A stretch of DNA of 64,000 nt from Hygrophila difformis (Eukaryota > Streptophyta > Magnoliopsida > Lamiales > Acanthaceae). This document shows positions 49,616 to 61,429 of this stretch, in pieces. How positions within the stretch are numbered: position 1 is the stretch's first letter; every line of letters starts with the position of its first letter. Where the stretch lies: contig JAOANR010000002.1 in the NCBI GenBank assembly GCA_030278955.1, forward strand, positions 24,166,057-24,230,056. Direction: 5' to 3'. The position numbers and the translations under genes were made by a program. The notes below the pieces were generated by a model. The model did not search any database, was not told the DNA's origin, and worked only from the letters and a program-made list of their open reading frames with translations.

Positions 49616-52600
49616 TTATTGAGTGTAAGCCGGGTCTGCCACTGCTTGGCTTTCTTTCTCCGAATCAAACTGTCCGAGGTACTCTTTTAATCGTTGTCCA
49701 TTCACCACTATATCGCCCCTATCAGTTCGGATCCTGACAACTCCATTTTTGAACACCTCTAGTACTTCATGTGGTCCTTCCCATCTAGATTTGAGCTTTC
49801 CGGGGAACAGCTTCAACCTAGTATTGAACAATAATACATGTTGACCAACATAGAAATACTTAGGTTTAATCCGGCGATCGTGTAACTTCTGGGTCCGCTC
49901 CTTGTAAATTCGAGAGCTTTCATAAGCTTGCGCTCGTATTTCCTCAATTTCGTTGAGGTCCAACTTGCGTTTGCTCTGAGCGACTCTCGGATCGAAGTTA
50001 AGCGTTTTAATGGCCCAGTAAGCTTTATGCTCTAGCTCTACAGGCAAATGACAGGCTTTTCCGAAGACCAGCCTGTATGGAGACATCCCGATGGGAGTCT
50101 TATATGCTGTGCGGTATGCCCATAGAGCATCATTGAGCTTACGTGCCCAATCCTTAGGGGTTATCCCGACAGTGGCTTCGAGTATGTGTTTGATTTCGCG
50201 ATTGGATACTTCGACTTGGCCACTAGTCTGAGGATGGTAAGGCGTGCCTATCTTATGGAGGATCCCATTTTTACTCATTAAAGTTTCAAAAGCTTTATTA
50301 ATAAAGTGTGTTCCTCCATCAGATATCACCACCCTAGGTACGCCAAATCGACTGAAAATGTTGTTCTTGAGGAACTTGATGACTTCGCTACCATCATTGG
50401 TCGATAATGCGACAGCCTCAACCCATTTGGACACGTAATCGACAGCTACCAAGATATAGTAGTTTCCACCAGATGGTGGAAACGGTCCCATGAAGTCAAT
50501 GCCCCATACATCAAAGATCTCAAGTGTGAGAATCCCCTTTTGAGGCATCTCATCCCTCTTGGAGATGTTTCCTAATCTTTGGCATCTGTCACAGCCCTTC
50601 ACAAATGTCCTGCAATCCTCATAGATGTGAGGCCAATAAAATCCACATTCGAGGACCTTGTGGGCCGTTCGAGCGGGACCATGGTGACCTCCATATTCTG
50701 ATTCATGGCATTTTCTGACAATTTGATAGGCTTCATGCTCGGTCACACATCGCCTGATTATTGAATCGGCGCAATGTTTGAAGAGATAGGGTTCTTCCCA
50801 GAAGTAACTTAATACATCTCGTTTGAACTTACTCTTCTGATGATAATTCGAAAACTGTGGGGTTATTCCGCATGCCAAGAAGTTAGCGATGTCGGAAAAC
50901 CATGGACAAGCTTGATTATGCAGATGCAATGCGAACAATTGTTCGTCCGGAAATTCTTCATTGACGGCTTTTTCCTTTTTATCATTATCTAATCGAGATA
51001 AGTGGTCAGCAGCACCATTATCTCGACCTCGCCTATCTTTTATTATGATGTCGAATTCTTGCAACAGAAGTACCCACCTGATTAATCGAGGTTTGGCATC
51101 TTGTTTGCTAAACAAGTATCTCAATGCTGTATGATCGGAGTATACTATGGTCTTCGTACCTATCAGATACTGTCTGAACTTCTCAAACGCGAAGACTACA
51201 GCATACATCTCTTTCTCCGTTGTGGTGTAGTTAATTTGGGCTTCATTCAGGGCGTGACTTGCGTAATGAATTACGCAATGTCTCCCATCCTTATGCTGTC
51301 CAAGAACTGCGCCTACGACGAGACCACTAGCATCGCACATTACCTCGAAAGGTAGTGACCAATCGGGTGGTTGCACTATCGGTGCAGAAACCAACATCTT
51401 CTTGAGCGTGTCAAAGGCTTGGACACACGCTTCATTTATTAAGAAAGGATTTTCTTTACAAAGCAGATTAGTGAGCGACTTGGCAATTTTAGAGAAATCC
51501 TTAATGAATCGCCGGTAAAAACCGGCATGCCCTAAGAAGCTCCTAACTGATTTGATCGAGTTGGGGAGAGGGAGATTGGAGATGATGGAAACTTTGGCTG
51601 GATCAACTTCAATGCCTGCACGAGAAATGCGATGACCTAACACTATGCCCTCAGTGACCATAAAATGGCACTTTTCCCAATTTAAAACAAGATTGGTGTC
51701 CTCACACCTCTTTAAAATCTTTGCAAGATTGGTCAAACAATCTTCGAACGTATCTCCATACACAGAGAAGTCATCCATGAAAACTTCAATGCATTTTTCG
51801 ATAAATTCGGAGAAAATAGACATCATGCATCTTTGAAAAGTAGCAGGTGCATTGCACAAACCAAAAGGCATCCGTCGATAGGCAAAAGTGCCGTACGGGC
51901 AAGTAAAAGTGGTTTTATCATGGTCTTCACTAGAAATAACAATCTGATTATAACCAGAATAACCATCCAAAAAGCAATAAAACTCTCTCCCTGCCAACCT
52001 CTCAAGCATCTGATCAATGAATGGCAATGGAAAATGGTCCTTGCGTGTGGCCTCGTTCAGCTTCCTGTAGTCGATACAAACTCTCCATCCGGTCACTGGC
52101 CTGGTTGCAACCTCTTCTCCTTGCTCATTCTTGGTTATGCACATCCCTCCTCGTTTGGGTACGACCTGCACTGGGCTAACCCATTTGCTGTTAGAGATAG
52201 GATAGATTATACCAGCATCTAAGAGCTTGATAACTTCTTTCCTTACCACTTCTTGCATAAGGGGATTCAATCGCCTCTGAGGTTGACGGGAGGGTTTAAA
52301 CTCTTCTTCCATTAGAATCCTGTGCATGCAAATAGAAGGGCTTATTCCTTTTATATCAGAAATGGTCCAACCTATTGCATGTACATGTTTCTTAAGAATG
52401 ACCACCAGAGCATTTTCTTGCTCTTGGGAGAGCTTAGCCGAAACAATCACAGGTAACTTTTTATGTTCAGCGAGAAACGCATACTTGAGATGGTCGGGTA
52501 ATGTTTTAAGTTCAAGCTCTGGTGGACATTCAACGAAAGGGAGTAGTTTGCGAGAAATGGGTAGTGGGAGAACAGATTTACCTTCGGGATCCTGCATCAG

Positions 52601-55594
52601 TACAGGATCCTCTTCTTCCTCTTGGTTGGCGTCATCATGGAATTCGATGCCGTCAAACTCCTCCAGATCCCCTGTTTCGGGATCGGCAAAGTGAACGGCT
52701 TTGCATCCTTTGTGCTCCACGCCAGCAGGCTTCAGTACCTGCTTTGATAGTTCATCCAGCATCATTTCACAATCAAGTTCAGAGTCTGGCTCTTCCCTAA
52801 CTATTACATTTTCAAATGAAAAACAAGAACTGTCATTCGGAAATTTCTGCAATTTCTCCATATCAAAGATGATCTCCTCGCCATCGACCCTTAAGGTGAC
52901 TTTTCCGGATTTAGCGTCAATCAGTGCACCACCAGTGGCTAGAAATGGGCGTCCAAGGATAAGCGGCATTTCAGAATCCTCTTCAATATCGATGACGATG
53001 AAGTCGACCGGGAAAAGAACCTGCCCGGTTTTGACCACAACATCCTTAAGGATTCCTACGGGCTGAGTGATTGATCTGTCTGCAAGTTGCAGTCTCATCT
53101 TGATCGGTTGAATTTCCCCCAGCTTAAGGCGAATAGCCATAGCTAGTGGCATCACATTGATGCTTGATCCTAAATCACAAAGCCCCATACTCACTTTGGC
53201 CTTTCCGAATTGTACTGGAAGTGTGCAACATCCGGGGTCCTCTTTCTTTTCAGGCATTCTCCTCTGAACGATGGCACTGCATGTGCTGTTGAGAATAATC
53301 ACCTCCTCCTGCTCAACCTGCCTTTTTCCTGAAATCAATTCTTTCAAGAACTTAGCATAGATGGGCATTTCGGAAATCATTTCTGTGAGAGGAATGGTTA
53401 TCTCTACAGACTTTAATCATTGCAGAAATTTCTTGAATTTAAGATCATGTTCTTTATTTTTAAGACGTGCAGGATAAGGAATCCTGGGCATGTACTTGTT
53501 ATTAGCGATTTTTGGTGGTGTAGGGAAGGAAGTTGTACCTTCACCTGTACCCTTATCTGTTTCAGCCGTTTCAGGCGCAGCTTCAGTCTGCAATTCGGCT
53601 GTCTCTTTTTCAGCTTCGTTCTCATTATCAGCTTCCTTACCAGCATTGTCAACAATATCATCTTCTTCACGTTCCGCTCCAGTATCTGCTCCCTTTGGTC
53701 CAGCTAGTACTCTTCCAGATTTCAAGGTTATTGCCTTGCATTGCGGGTTCTTTTCCGCAGTGCTTGGCAATGTACCTTTGTCCCTTTTCTGCATCTCATT
53801 AGCCATCTGTGTAACTTGGGTCTCCACATTTCTGATGGAGGCCTGCAGTTGATTGTTGATCTCTTTCTGACTAATGATGAAATCAGTCATCAAATTCTCA
53901 AGCCTTGAAGGAGGCTTTTGATTCTGATTCTGATTTTGATTCTGATTCCACTGGCCTTGGTTTGGGACAAACTGAGGCTGGAAACTCTGATTGGGCTGAA
54001 AGTTCTGGAAGCTCTGATTGGGTTGCTGGAAATTCTGAGGCGGCCTCTGCTGGATTTGAGGTTGGAAACCTGGGTTCTGAAAATGTTGGCCCCTGTTCTG
54101 AACGAATCCCTGATTCTGCTGAGGGTTGAACTGTTGTTGCTGTGGCTTGTTCAAGAGATGTGAATTCAAGGCGTTGTTGTTTGAGTAAGACAAATTCGGG
54201 TGTCTATTTGGAAAAGCTCCTGCATAGTTACAGCTCTCAGCTGTGATTTGCTCGCATGTGTCAGTTGCATGAGCACCTTGACACAGACCACAGATCACAT
54301 CAGTTTGCTGTCCCTGAGTAGAACTTCCAACTCCTTGATTTACAGACAACGCTGCCACTTGCTCTTGAAGTTTTTCAATGTCTGACTTCTCTACTGTACC
54401 TACAACACATAAACCACGAGGGGGAGTGAGATTACCATCATCAGTCAGAACAGAACGGTTGACACTCATGGCTTCAATCTTTGCCCAGGCTTGGTCCATC
54501 GGTATGTAGAGCAAATGTTGACCACCAGCAGCATCAAGCATGGATTTCCATGCTGGGGTCAGACCACTGTAGAACTTTCTCAATCTCTCCCAGTCATGGA
54601 AACCATGTTGAGGACACTTCCTGAGCAGGTTGAAGAATCTTTCCTTCGCATCATACAAGGACTCGTCTGGTTTCATTTTGAATTCCGCAATTTTGGAGCG
54701 GCATTCATCTACCTTGGACTCCGGGAAATATTTTGCTAAGAAGTTTCTGATCACATCTTCCCATGTAGACTTCTGATTTACGGGCAGTGACTTGTACTAT
54801 GTTCGTGCTCCGCTTGTCAGAGAGAAGGGAAATAGCCTCAGCCGAATAGTGTTTGCAGATACATCATGATTTTTGATCGTGTCACACAATTCTAGGAAGG
54901 TTTGCAGGTGATCATGGGGGTCTTCATGGCTTGCTCCGGCAAACTGGTTGCTCTGGACTAGATTGATTAGGGCCGATTTCAATTCGAAGTTCCTAGCCAA
55001 GAATGGAGCTTGTCCAGGAATATTCAGATATGGCTCTAAAATCGGCTGCATGTAATCAGCAGCAGCTGCTGCTTGATGATTGTTCTCAGGCCCGCCTTGG
55101 TACTGCTGTGGGTAGTAGTTCTGAGGCATGAAGTAGTTCCTCGGATCATTGAAATCATTCGGATTCGGGGGATTCTGATGGGGGTTATGGTATTGCTGAT
55201 TCTGCTGGTTCTGGAAATTTTGCTGATTTGGTTGGTTCTGGTTGTTTGGTGGGTTTTGATGGTTCGGATTGGGAGGGGGTGCCTCGAAGTGCTGCTGCTC
55301 CATGTTTGGTGGGTTCCCACCTCCTTGTATGATCTGGGGAGGGGGATCATCCAAATCATCGTTATCAGCATCTTCGGGGTCTTCCTCAATGTTGTGAAGT
55401 GGGGGATTGGGTTGAATGATTGGTGGGATGTCCGGGTTTGCCATCTCGGAAATATCGCTGCTGGTGCTTGGCGAAAGTAATGCCTGTCGTTCCCGTTCCC
55501 TTCTTCGTTTAGTCTCCGCCCTAAGACATCGAGCTGTCTTTTCTATCTCTGAATTAAACGGGATCTCGGCTGGCGTCTGCTTCCTCCTTTGCAT
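49616..55594 (-). pseudogene. Athila-type Ty3/Gypsy gag-pol with two in-frame stops
   Basis: One continuous frame of about 1,990 codons from ATG 55594 (MQRRKQTPAEIPF) to TAA 49616-49618. In order: Asn/Pro/Gln-rich N-terminus; gag core (FELKSALINLVQSNQF, AKYFPESKVDECRSK); zinc knuckle CGLCQGAHATDTC; a second Asn/Gln-rich tract; aspartic protease ([12 protein letters not shown]); reverse transcriptase ([12 protein letters not shown], catalytic FMDDFSVYG); RNase H ([11 protein letters not shown]); integrase with HHCC finger ([16 protein letters not shown]) and DFMGPF, SDGGTHF and the distal Glu in [19 protein letters not shown]-type Athila motifs ([13 protein letters not shown]) set the lineage. 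A TAG at 54799-54797 and a TGA at 53419-53417 break the frame; both could come from single transitions. The 1,254-codon pol part is otherwise open. Confidence 0.93.
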
Positions 55595-55740
55595 AGAACA
55601 ACGGCTTCAATGATGACAGTACCTGTACAATCCCCAGGTTAGAATTGGTTTTGAAGGTGAATATTTATAATTATATAATTATATGTATAGGCTATTCTAG
55701 GAGCAATGAGGAATGTATTTCTCTTAGTAAAACGGCGCTG

Positions 55741-56230
55741 CATCCTCCCTGGCAACGGCGCCATGAAACTTTTGATAATTTCCCACACGAGCATTTTCTT
55801 AAATATACCAGGTTAGATTTATTAAATGAAAAGAGTTATGATTCACGGGAAGGGGTTTAGGGATATATCAAGATTGTTAGTCTTTTTTATTACTCAAGTG
55901 TGGTGCTTTGATTTCAAATGGCGCTGTGGTCCTCTCTGTCATGAAACTGTTGACAAATCTCATGGCACAGCCGGGATAGGTTGACCTTCAGCCTGTCACA
56001 CCGAGGGTCCCCGGCATATGTGCCATGATACTTCTCATCAATTCTTGCCATAAGATTCCCTGCCATGAAACTTTTGACAGATTTCCACTACAAGAGTATT
56101 TTCCGAAAAATCATGATCCTGGTTTAGGTTTTATTTAATGAAACCAATTTATGATGGCGGAGTTGTGATTAGGGATATATTTATAGGTTGTCACGTTTTT
56201 ATTGCTCGTGTTTAAGAAACTGTGGCCCGA
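55741..56230. repeat. Tandem duplication at the Athila 5' end (about 313 bp)
   Basis: CCATGAAACTTTTGA occurs at 55762 and 56073, and the text after it runs in parallel in both copies (GGGATATAT..., TTTTTATT). A third partial unit is GTCATGAAACTGTTGACA at 55949. Only the first copy keeps the primer-binding site. Confidence 0.65.
55746..55763 (-). other. Primer-binding site of the Athila element
   Basis: On the - strand TGGCGCCGTTGCCAGGGA lies 152 bp before the gag ATG. It has the TGGCGCCGTTGCC core typical of Athila-type elements (tRNA-Asp assignment is from memory of the group). It directly follows ...GTTTCA, consistent with a 5' LTR ending in CA at 55764. Confidence 0.7.
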
Positions 56231-57399
56231 AAGCGCACGGTGTCAAAAATTGCAGTAATTTATAGTAAGACCGGATCGTTCACTGGAGGATGTGCGATAG
56301 AAGCAGGGCCCACGTTGTTTTACTAGATTTTCCATTCGTATTGCTCAATGGGTTTGAAAAGTGATTAATAACTACTGGCATGAATTTAAACTAGATTACA
56401 AAAGCATTTAAATTACTCTACAAAGCGAATAAATCTATTCTAGAAAGCGGGTAAAGTTATTCTAAAACTGCGATAAACATTATCTATGAAAGCAGGGAAA
56501 AATTACATTGTGCCAACCGTGAAGCTGAATCACAATGTAGACAGAAGGGACAGGAAGAAAAGAATGAAAATTAGACAAGATTTAGATATAGCAGTATTAA
56601 ACTTCCATTTTTATACACAGATCTTTGTTTGGGATAATTCTATCAGATAGCTAATTCTCATGCTCTCAATTATGCTTTCCCTTTAACAGACAGGTACTTA
56701 CAATATGAGTTTACATGTTCTTAAGACCACAGATTCTAAGATACCACAGATTCGTAACTGCCCTGGCCTGGGTGTGTTACTTCATCTGTGGTGGAAAAGC
56801 AACACCCGACATATCATTTATTGAAATGCCAAGTACTACTATCATTCTCCCATGTCACACCCAAAGATTCGAATTAAGCCCTAAACTATCCCTTAACTGT
56901 CAATCCTAGTAGCAGTTACGCAACTCTCAATACAACCGAGTGACCTCTAATGAAAGCGGTTAAAAGAAAGCAGTAAAGAAAGCATTTAAAACCTATCACT
57001 CGGAGGTTTTGAAAAATCTGACCCTGGTAGTAAAAGACAGCTCCCCATCAGGATGAAGGAGTATGGATCAAGAATTCCCGGCTCTTGGTGAACCACTAGT
57101 GTGTTCACTTCCTTCCGGGTGATTATGAGATACAAACTAATGAAACGAACTAATGATTTAGTTCGTTCCGGATGCACTCACTCAGGACTCAAAAATAGGC
57201 TTTGGCAGAAGAGGATAGTAGTTGAAAGAAAACTCAACCCTATCTTAGAAAATAACCAAGGCCGGGATGATGTTCCTCTAAGATTATTTACTACACTGTA
57301 TTTGAATCCAAGTGGGCCCCATCTCGGTGTAATATTTGATCTTAGATTCCAACAAACAGCAATTTTGGAAAATAATGGATTTGAAAATCATTCCCTAAA
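56231..57399. other. Gypsy non-coding DNA, probably LTR or leader
   Basis: No gene recognised. A long leader or LTR of the Athila element is the most likely reading; no border was found. Confidence 0.35.
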
Positions 57400-58390
57400 C
57401 AGGTACTAGACTCTCAGTTAAAACACAGACCCTTTCAGTCTAGAAGAGACCTAATCGCTGATTCTGCTTCTAATTCCCCAAAATCAACCCTTGACAGAAT
57501 ATGAATTAGTCACAACTGAGGAATTTATCCCTTACTCAGATCCGGATGTTATAACGAGAGTTTTATTGGAAATTTATTACACAATATCTGTTTAAGATCT
57601 AGACTTCTATTGTCCAAGGGAAGGATCCCAAAATAATTACAGACCACAATAATACATAATATTATCATGCATAAAGATATAGGGAAGTGTAAAATTAATT
57701 GACCCAAAATATAGATGCGGGTCTAGACAGAAGGTGAAACACAGATATGAAGTGGTCAGGAGACCAAAGTAATGGCAGAATAATCAGGTGGACTGTAAAC
57801 ATCTACTGTCCAATTTCCCAATTACTCGGATGGAGCGAATTTAGACAGCTTAGACCCTATAATGGTAGTGTCAATACCAGTTGGTCTCCACTGTCTGTGA
57901 ATTCGGATAAAAACCTACATGCTTCCCTTCTATAATGATCATCAATTAGCATTGACTGATGTCAACTGATTTCCAGTACAGATTGGAATTTGGGTTTGGA
58001 AATTTAGATAAGAAAAATAAAACTGTATCTGGATGGGAGTCAGCCGAGCAGCTATTATAACCCCGGATGGGCGAACCGCCAAGGCTTCCACTGACAGTCA
58101 TCCAGACCATGCAAAATAACACTTAGTAATTAATACCCAGAATACGAGCTAGTTATCCATGAGGGAATACCCGCCAACATTAGTCTGATGTATTCTTTAC
58201 TAATTGTTCCACACAACACGCAAAGACAAAATCAATAAGAAATAAAAGAAGGTTCCTTGTATGAGAGACATTGGTTTCTCATGCAAGGTTGTGGATTGGG
58301 TCCACAATTGATGATCTTAAATAATCCTTCCTACCATAATTAATTACAGTCCGGATTATCTGTTTAAGTCATCAAAATTTTGTTTATAGA
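57400..58390. repeat. Duplicated block, copy 1
   Basis: Aligns with 60500-61429 over about 950 bp. Shared words include GTCTAG-A-GAGACCTAAT, TTTATCCCTTACTCAGATCC, CAAGGGAAGGATCCCAAAAT, GGTAGTGTC and GAGAGACATTGGTTTCTCAT. Confidence 0.8.
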
Positions 58391-58674
58391 GGAGTATTTT
58401 ACTGGCAATTGAACAAAGGTCCTTTAATCATGATGATTATTGATGTTTGATTATTGCTAATCTCAATCTTTAATCATTAATGAGTCAAGGGTTCAATCAG
58501 TTAAGCGATGAAAATGGAGAATCAAAATTTGGGCAGCATAACACCCTATATTGCAATTCCAGAATGTTACACCTTAACCCGTGGGGTTATGATGTGAGTG
58601 TTGCAATATAATATAGGAAGAGAATGAAAATTGTTTGAGGTTAAATAGAAAGAAGGGAATCTTTGTCGCGATAT

Positions 58675-59215
58675 CATAAATTTTGTCGCGGACCGAGGTT
58701 CGCGACATGGGTATCCCGACAAGTTTTTAGAATTTTTGGCAGCATAACGCTTCTTTGTCACTAAGCAAGATTTTGTCGCGGAACGTGGTTCCGCGACAGG
58801 AGTGTTCCGCGACAAAGAGTTTTCAGAAAATTCTTAAAGCATTTGAACCTTTGTCGCTATGCATGGAAAATTTTGTCGCGGAACGTGGTTCCGCGACAAA
58901 GTGGTTCCGCGACAAAGTGTTCAAAGAATAAGGAACATGGCATAATTTTTCTGTCTCAGAATGAGATTTTGTCGCGGAACGTGGATCCGCGACAAGATTA
59001 TTCCGCGACAAAAAGCCATGCAGACAAAATGCAAGAGTTTGGCTCCTTTGTCGCTATGCATGGAAAATTTTGTCGCGGAACGTGGTTCCGCGACAAGGGG
59101 TTCCGCGACAAAGGGTTTTAAAATATGAAGACAAGTGTCTTTAGACACCTTTGTCGCGGAACAACCATTTTGTCGCGGAACGTGGTTCCGCGACAAAAGG
59201 CGGTTGGCGACCAAG
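58675..59215. repeat. Hairpin repeat cluster ii, six palindromes about 98 bp apart
   Basis: Palindromes TGTCGCGGAAC-GTG-GTTCCGCGACA recur at about 58683, 58772, 58872, 58971, 59071 and 59169, most followed by a half-site TTCCGCGACAAA. The units share TTTGTCGCTATGCATGGAAA (58852 and 59048), giving a higher-order period of about 196 bp. Confidence 0.85.
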
Positions 59216-59924
59216 GTGGTTCAGGACAAAAGTCAGAAAAAGCAGAAATGAACAGTGGCATGCAAACAGCGTGATCTCACCCTATTTCAGATAAAAAAGC
59301 TATTCTAAGCTAAAAACAAACAAGAAACATTCAAAATAAGGAAGAACATGCTTAAACAAAACTGGACAGAATTTTAAAAATAAAGCAAGAGTCCTAATCT
59401 AGGGTTTGACCACACTCAAATACACAGCATCATCCATAAAATGCAAACAGTAAACATAAAAATAGCATAATGGGGGTCAAGTGACCCCAAAATGAAAAAG
59501 AAAGCATTTAAATCCATGGGGTGTGAGACCCATTTCATGATTTGGGACACAAATGATGAATGTTTTCCCATATTATTGAAGGGGTGTTGTTAATACCCAT
59601 GATTTGGGTATTACAAACCCTAAAACAAGAGTTTAGAAACCAAAACATGGTATAAAAGTGGCTATCTAGATAACTGTGAACAGTAAAAACACTAAACTAA
59701 ACTAAACTAAGAGCAAAAATTAAATAATACATGAAAATAAATCTAAACTACACTACCTAAGAGAGAACTCCTACTGCTTGCCTTCAAGAGAGCTCTAATC
59801 AACAAAATTCCAACCTCTAGCTCATGGGAAACACCTCATATTTATAGAAGTGTAACCCTAAGCCCATGGGCCTTGAATCTAGCCCATTGTGTCTTAAGAC
59901 ATCACACACATCACAGCTTTGTCT
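59216..59924 (-). promoter_or_regulatory. LTR/leader-like tract with TATA box on the - strand
   Basis: On the - strand TATAAATA (59846-59839) is followed by CTCTCTTGAAGGCAAGCAG and then an A/T-rich leader. The arrangement resembles an LTR promoter and R region oriented with the Athila frame, though 4 kb from its primer-binding site. No ORF. Confidence 0.4.
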
Positions 59925-60145
59925 CGGAGCATCAAGTTTGGTCGCGGAACACACTGCATGTGGCAAAGCTTCTCGACTGGGTCTGGTGTCTCTAATTGGG
60001 TTTCTTGGTCACGGATCATGCCTTTGTCGCGGAGCATGCCATCGCGACAAAGGGCTTGGCTGGTTTCCTTCTTCTTCTGGCTGCTTGGTCGCGGAATTCT
60101 CCTTTGTCGCGGAACCATGCATCGCGACAAAGGGCTTCCGCGACA
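59925..60145. repeat. Hairpin repeat cluster iii
   Basis: Related units near 59938, 60025, 60088 and 60106 (for example TTTGTCGCGG...CGCGACAAAGG). The arms here are shorter (7-8 bp) and less perfect than in clusters i and ii. Confidence 0.65.
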
Positions 60146-60499
60146 AAGGTGTTCCTGGGCCTGCTGGATTGGGCCAGATGGGCCGAAAATGTTCTTTTTG
60201 TGGGCTTTTCTCTCTTTTCCCATCTTTTTGTATTTTGTGGGCTTGCTTTATTCTTTTGCCCATCTTTTCATTCCTTTTTCTTTTCTTTTCTTTTTCTCAT
60301 GTTTTTGGATTTTTCTAACATAAATATGTAGTAAAATTACATATTTATGCATTTTTCATACCAGCTCAATATTTTTACAATTATGCATAAATCAGTCCAA
60401 TTCGACTGCTTTCTTACTTAATGTAAGACCGGAATGCGATCAAATGTCCGTTTAAGACACGGAAATGGATTGAAAATAATGGTCATTTCTAGCCATTAT

Positions 60500-61429
60500 C
60501 AACAGACCATTTCGGTCTAGATGAGACCTAATTGCTGACTCTGCTTCTATTTTCCCAAAATTAACCCCCGGTAGAATGTGAATTAGTCATAACTGTGGAA
60601 TTTATCCCTTACTCAGATCCGGATTTTATAAATGAATTTTTGTTGGAAGTTTACTTTGCGGTATCTGTTTTAAATCCAGACTTCTAATGTCCAAGGGAAG
60701 GATCCCAAAATATTATGGACCACAGTAGCTACATACTAATATCATGCATAAGGATATATGGAAGTGTAAAATTAATCAAACCAAAATATAATGGTGGGTT
60801 TAGACAGAACGCGTGACACAGATATGAGGTAGCCGTGAGGCCAAAAGTGGTGGCAGAGTAATTAGGTGGAATGCAAACATTTGCTTTCCAATTTCCCAAT
60901 TACTCGGATGCAGCGAATTTAAACAGCAGAAACCCTAAAATGGTAGTGTCGGTACCAGTTGGGCCCCTACCGTCTGCGAATTCTGATAAAAAACCTACAT
61001 ACTTCCTCTCAGTAATGCTTGTTAGCTAATATTGACAGATATTGGCTAACTTACATCACCGATTAAAATTTGGGTTTTGGAAATTAAAATAAAGAGAATA
61101 AACTATATTTGGACAATAATTAATCGAGTGACTACTTCATTTCCCGGTGAAAGGACCGTTCGCCTGACCTCGTTAGTCACTATCCAAACCATGCAAAATA
61201 ACAAACAGTAATTAATATACAGACTACGGGCTACTTCATTTTCCGGTGAAGGGACCGTTCGCCGACATTATTCTGTAATATCTCTTACTGTTTATTCATA
61301 CATCACGAAAATGATAAAATGAAATAAAAATAAAGACAGTGCCTTGTATGAGAGACATTGGTTTCTCATGCAAGGTTATGGGATTAATCCATAATTAATG
61401 TCTTAAATGATCCTTCATACCATAATTAA
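60500..61429. repeat. Duplicated block, copy 2
   Basis: Homologous to 57400-58390; interrupted at 61430 by the TGTAACACCCC repeat. A local direct repeat CTACTTCATTT-CCGGTGAA occurs at 61131 and 61231. Confidence 0.8.

Noticed and set aside
51833..54163. Several + strand open frames of 60-135 codons over the Gypsy gag-pol
   Set aside because: They are antisense shadows of the long - strand frame; their low-complexity Ile/Leu or Ser stretches mirror the Asn/Gln repeats.
58675..59215. GC-rich hairpins as bacterial-type terminators
   Set aside because: Plant nuclear DNA; the hairpins are tandem-repeated inside retrotransposon sequence with no gene ends beside them.
59866..60331. + strand frames of 110-150 codons
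   Set aside because: Three overlapping frames cross the hairpin repeats and a T-rich tract; no codon pattern or domain supports any of them.
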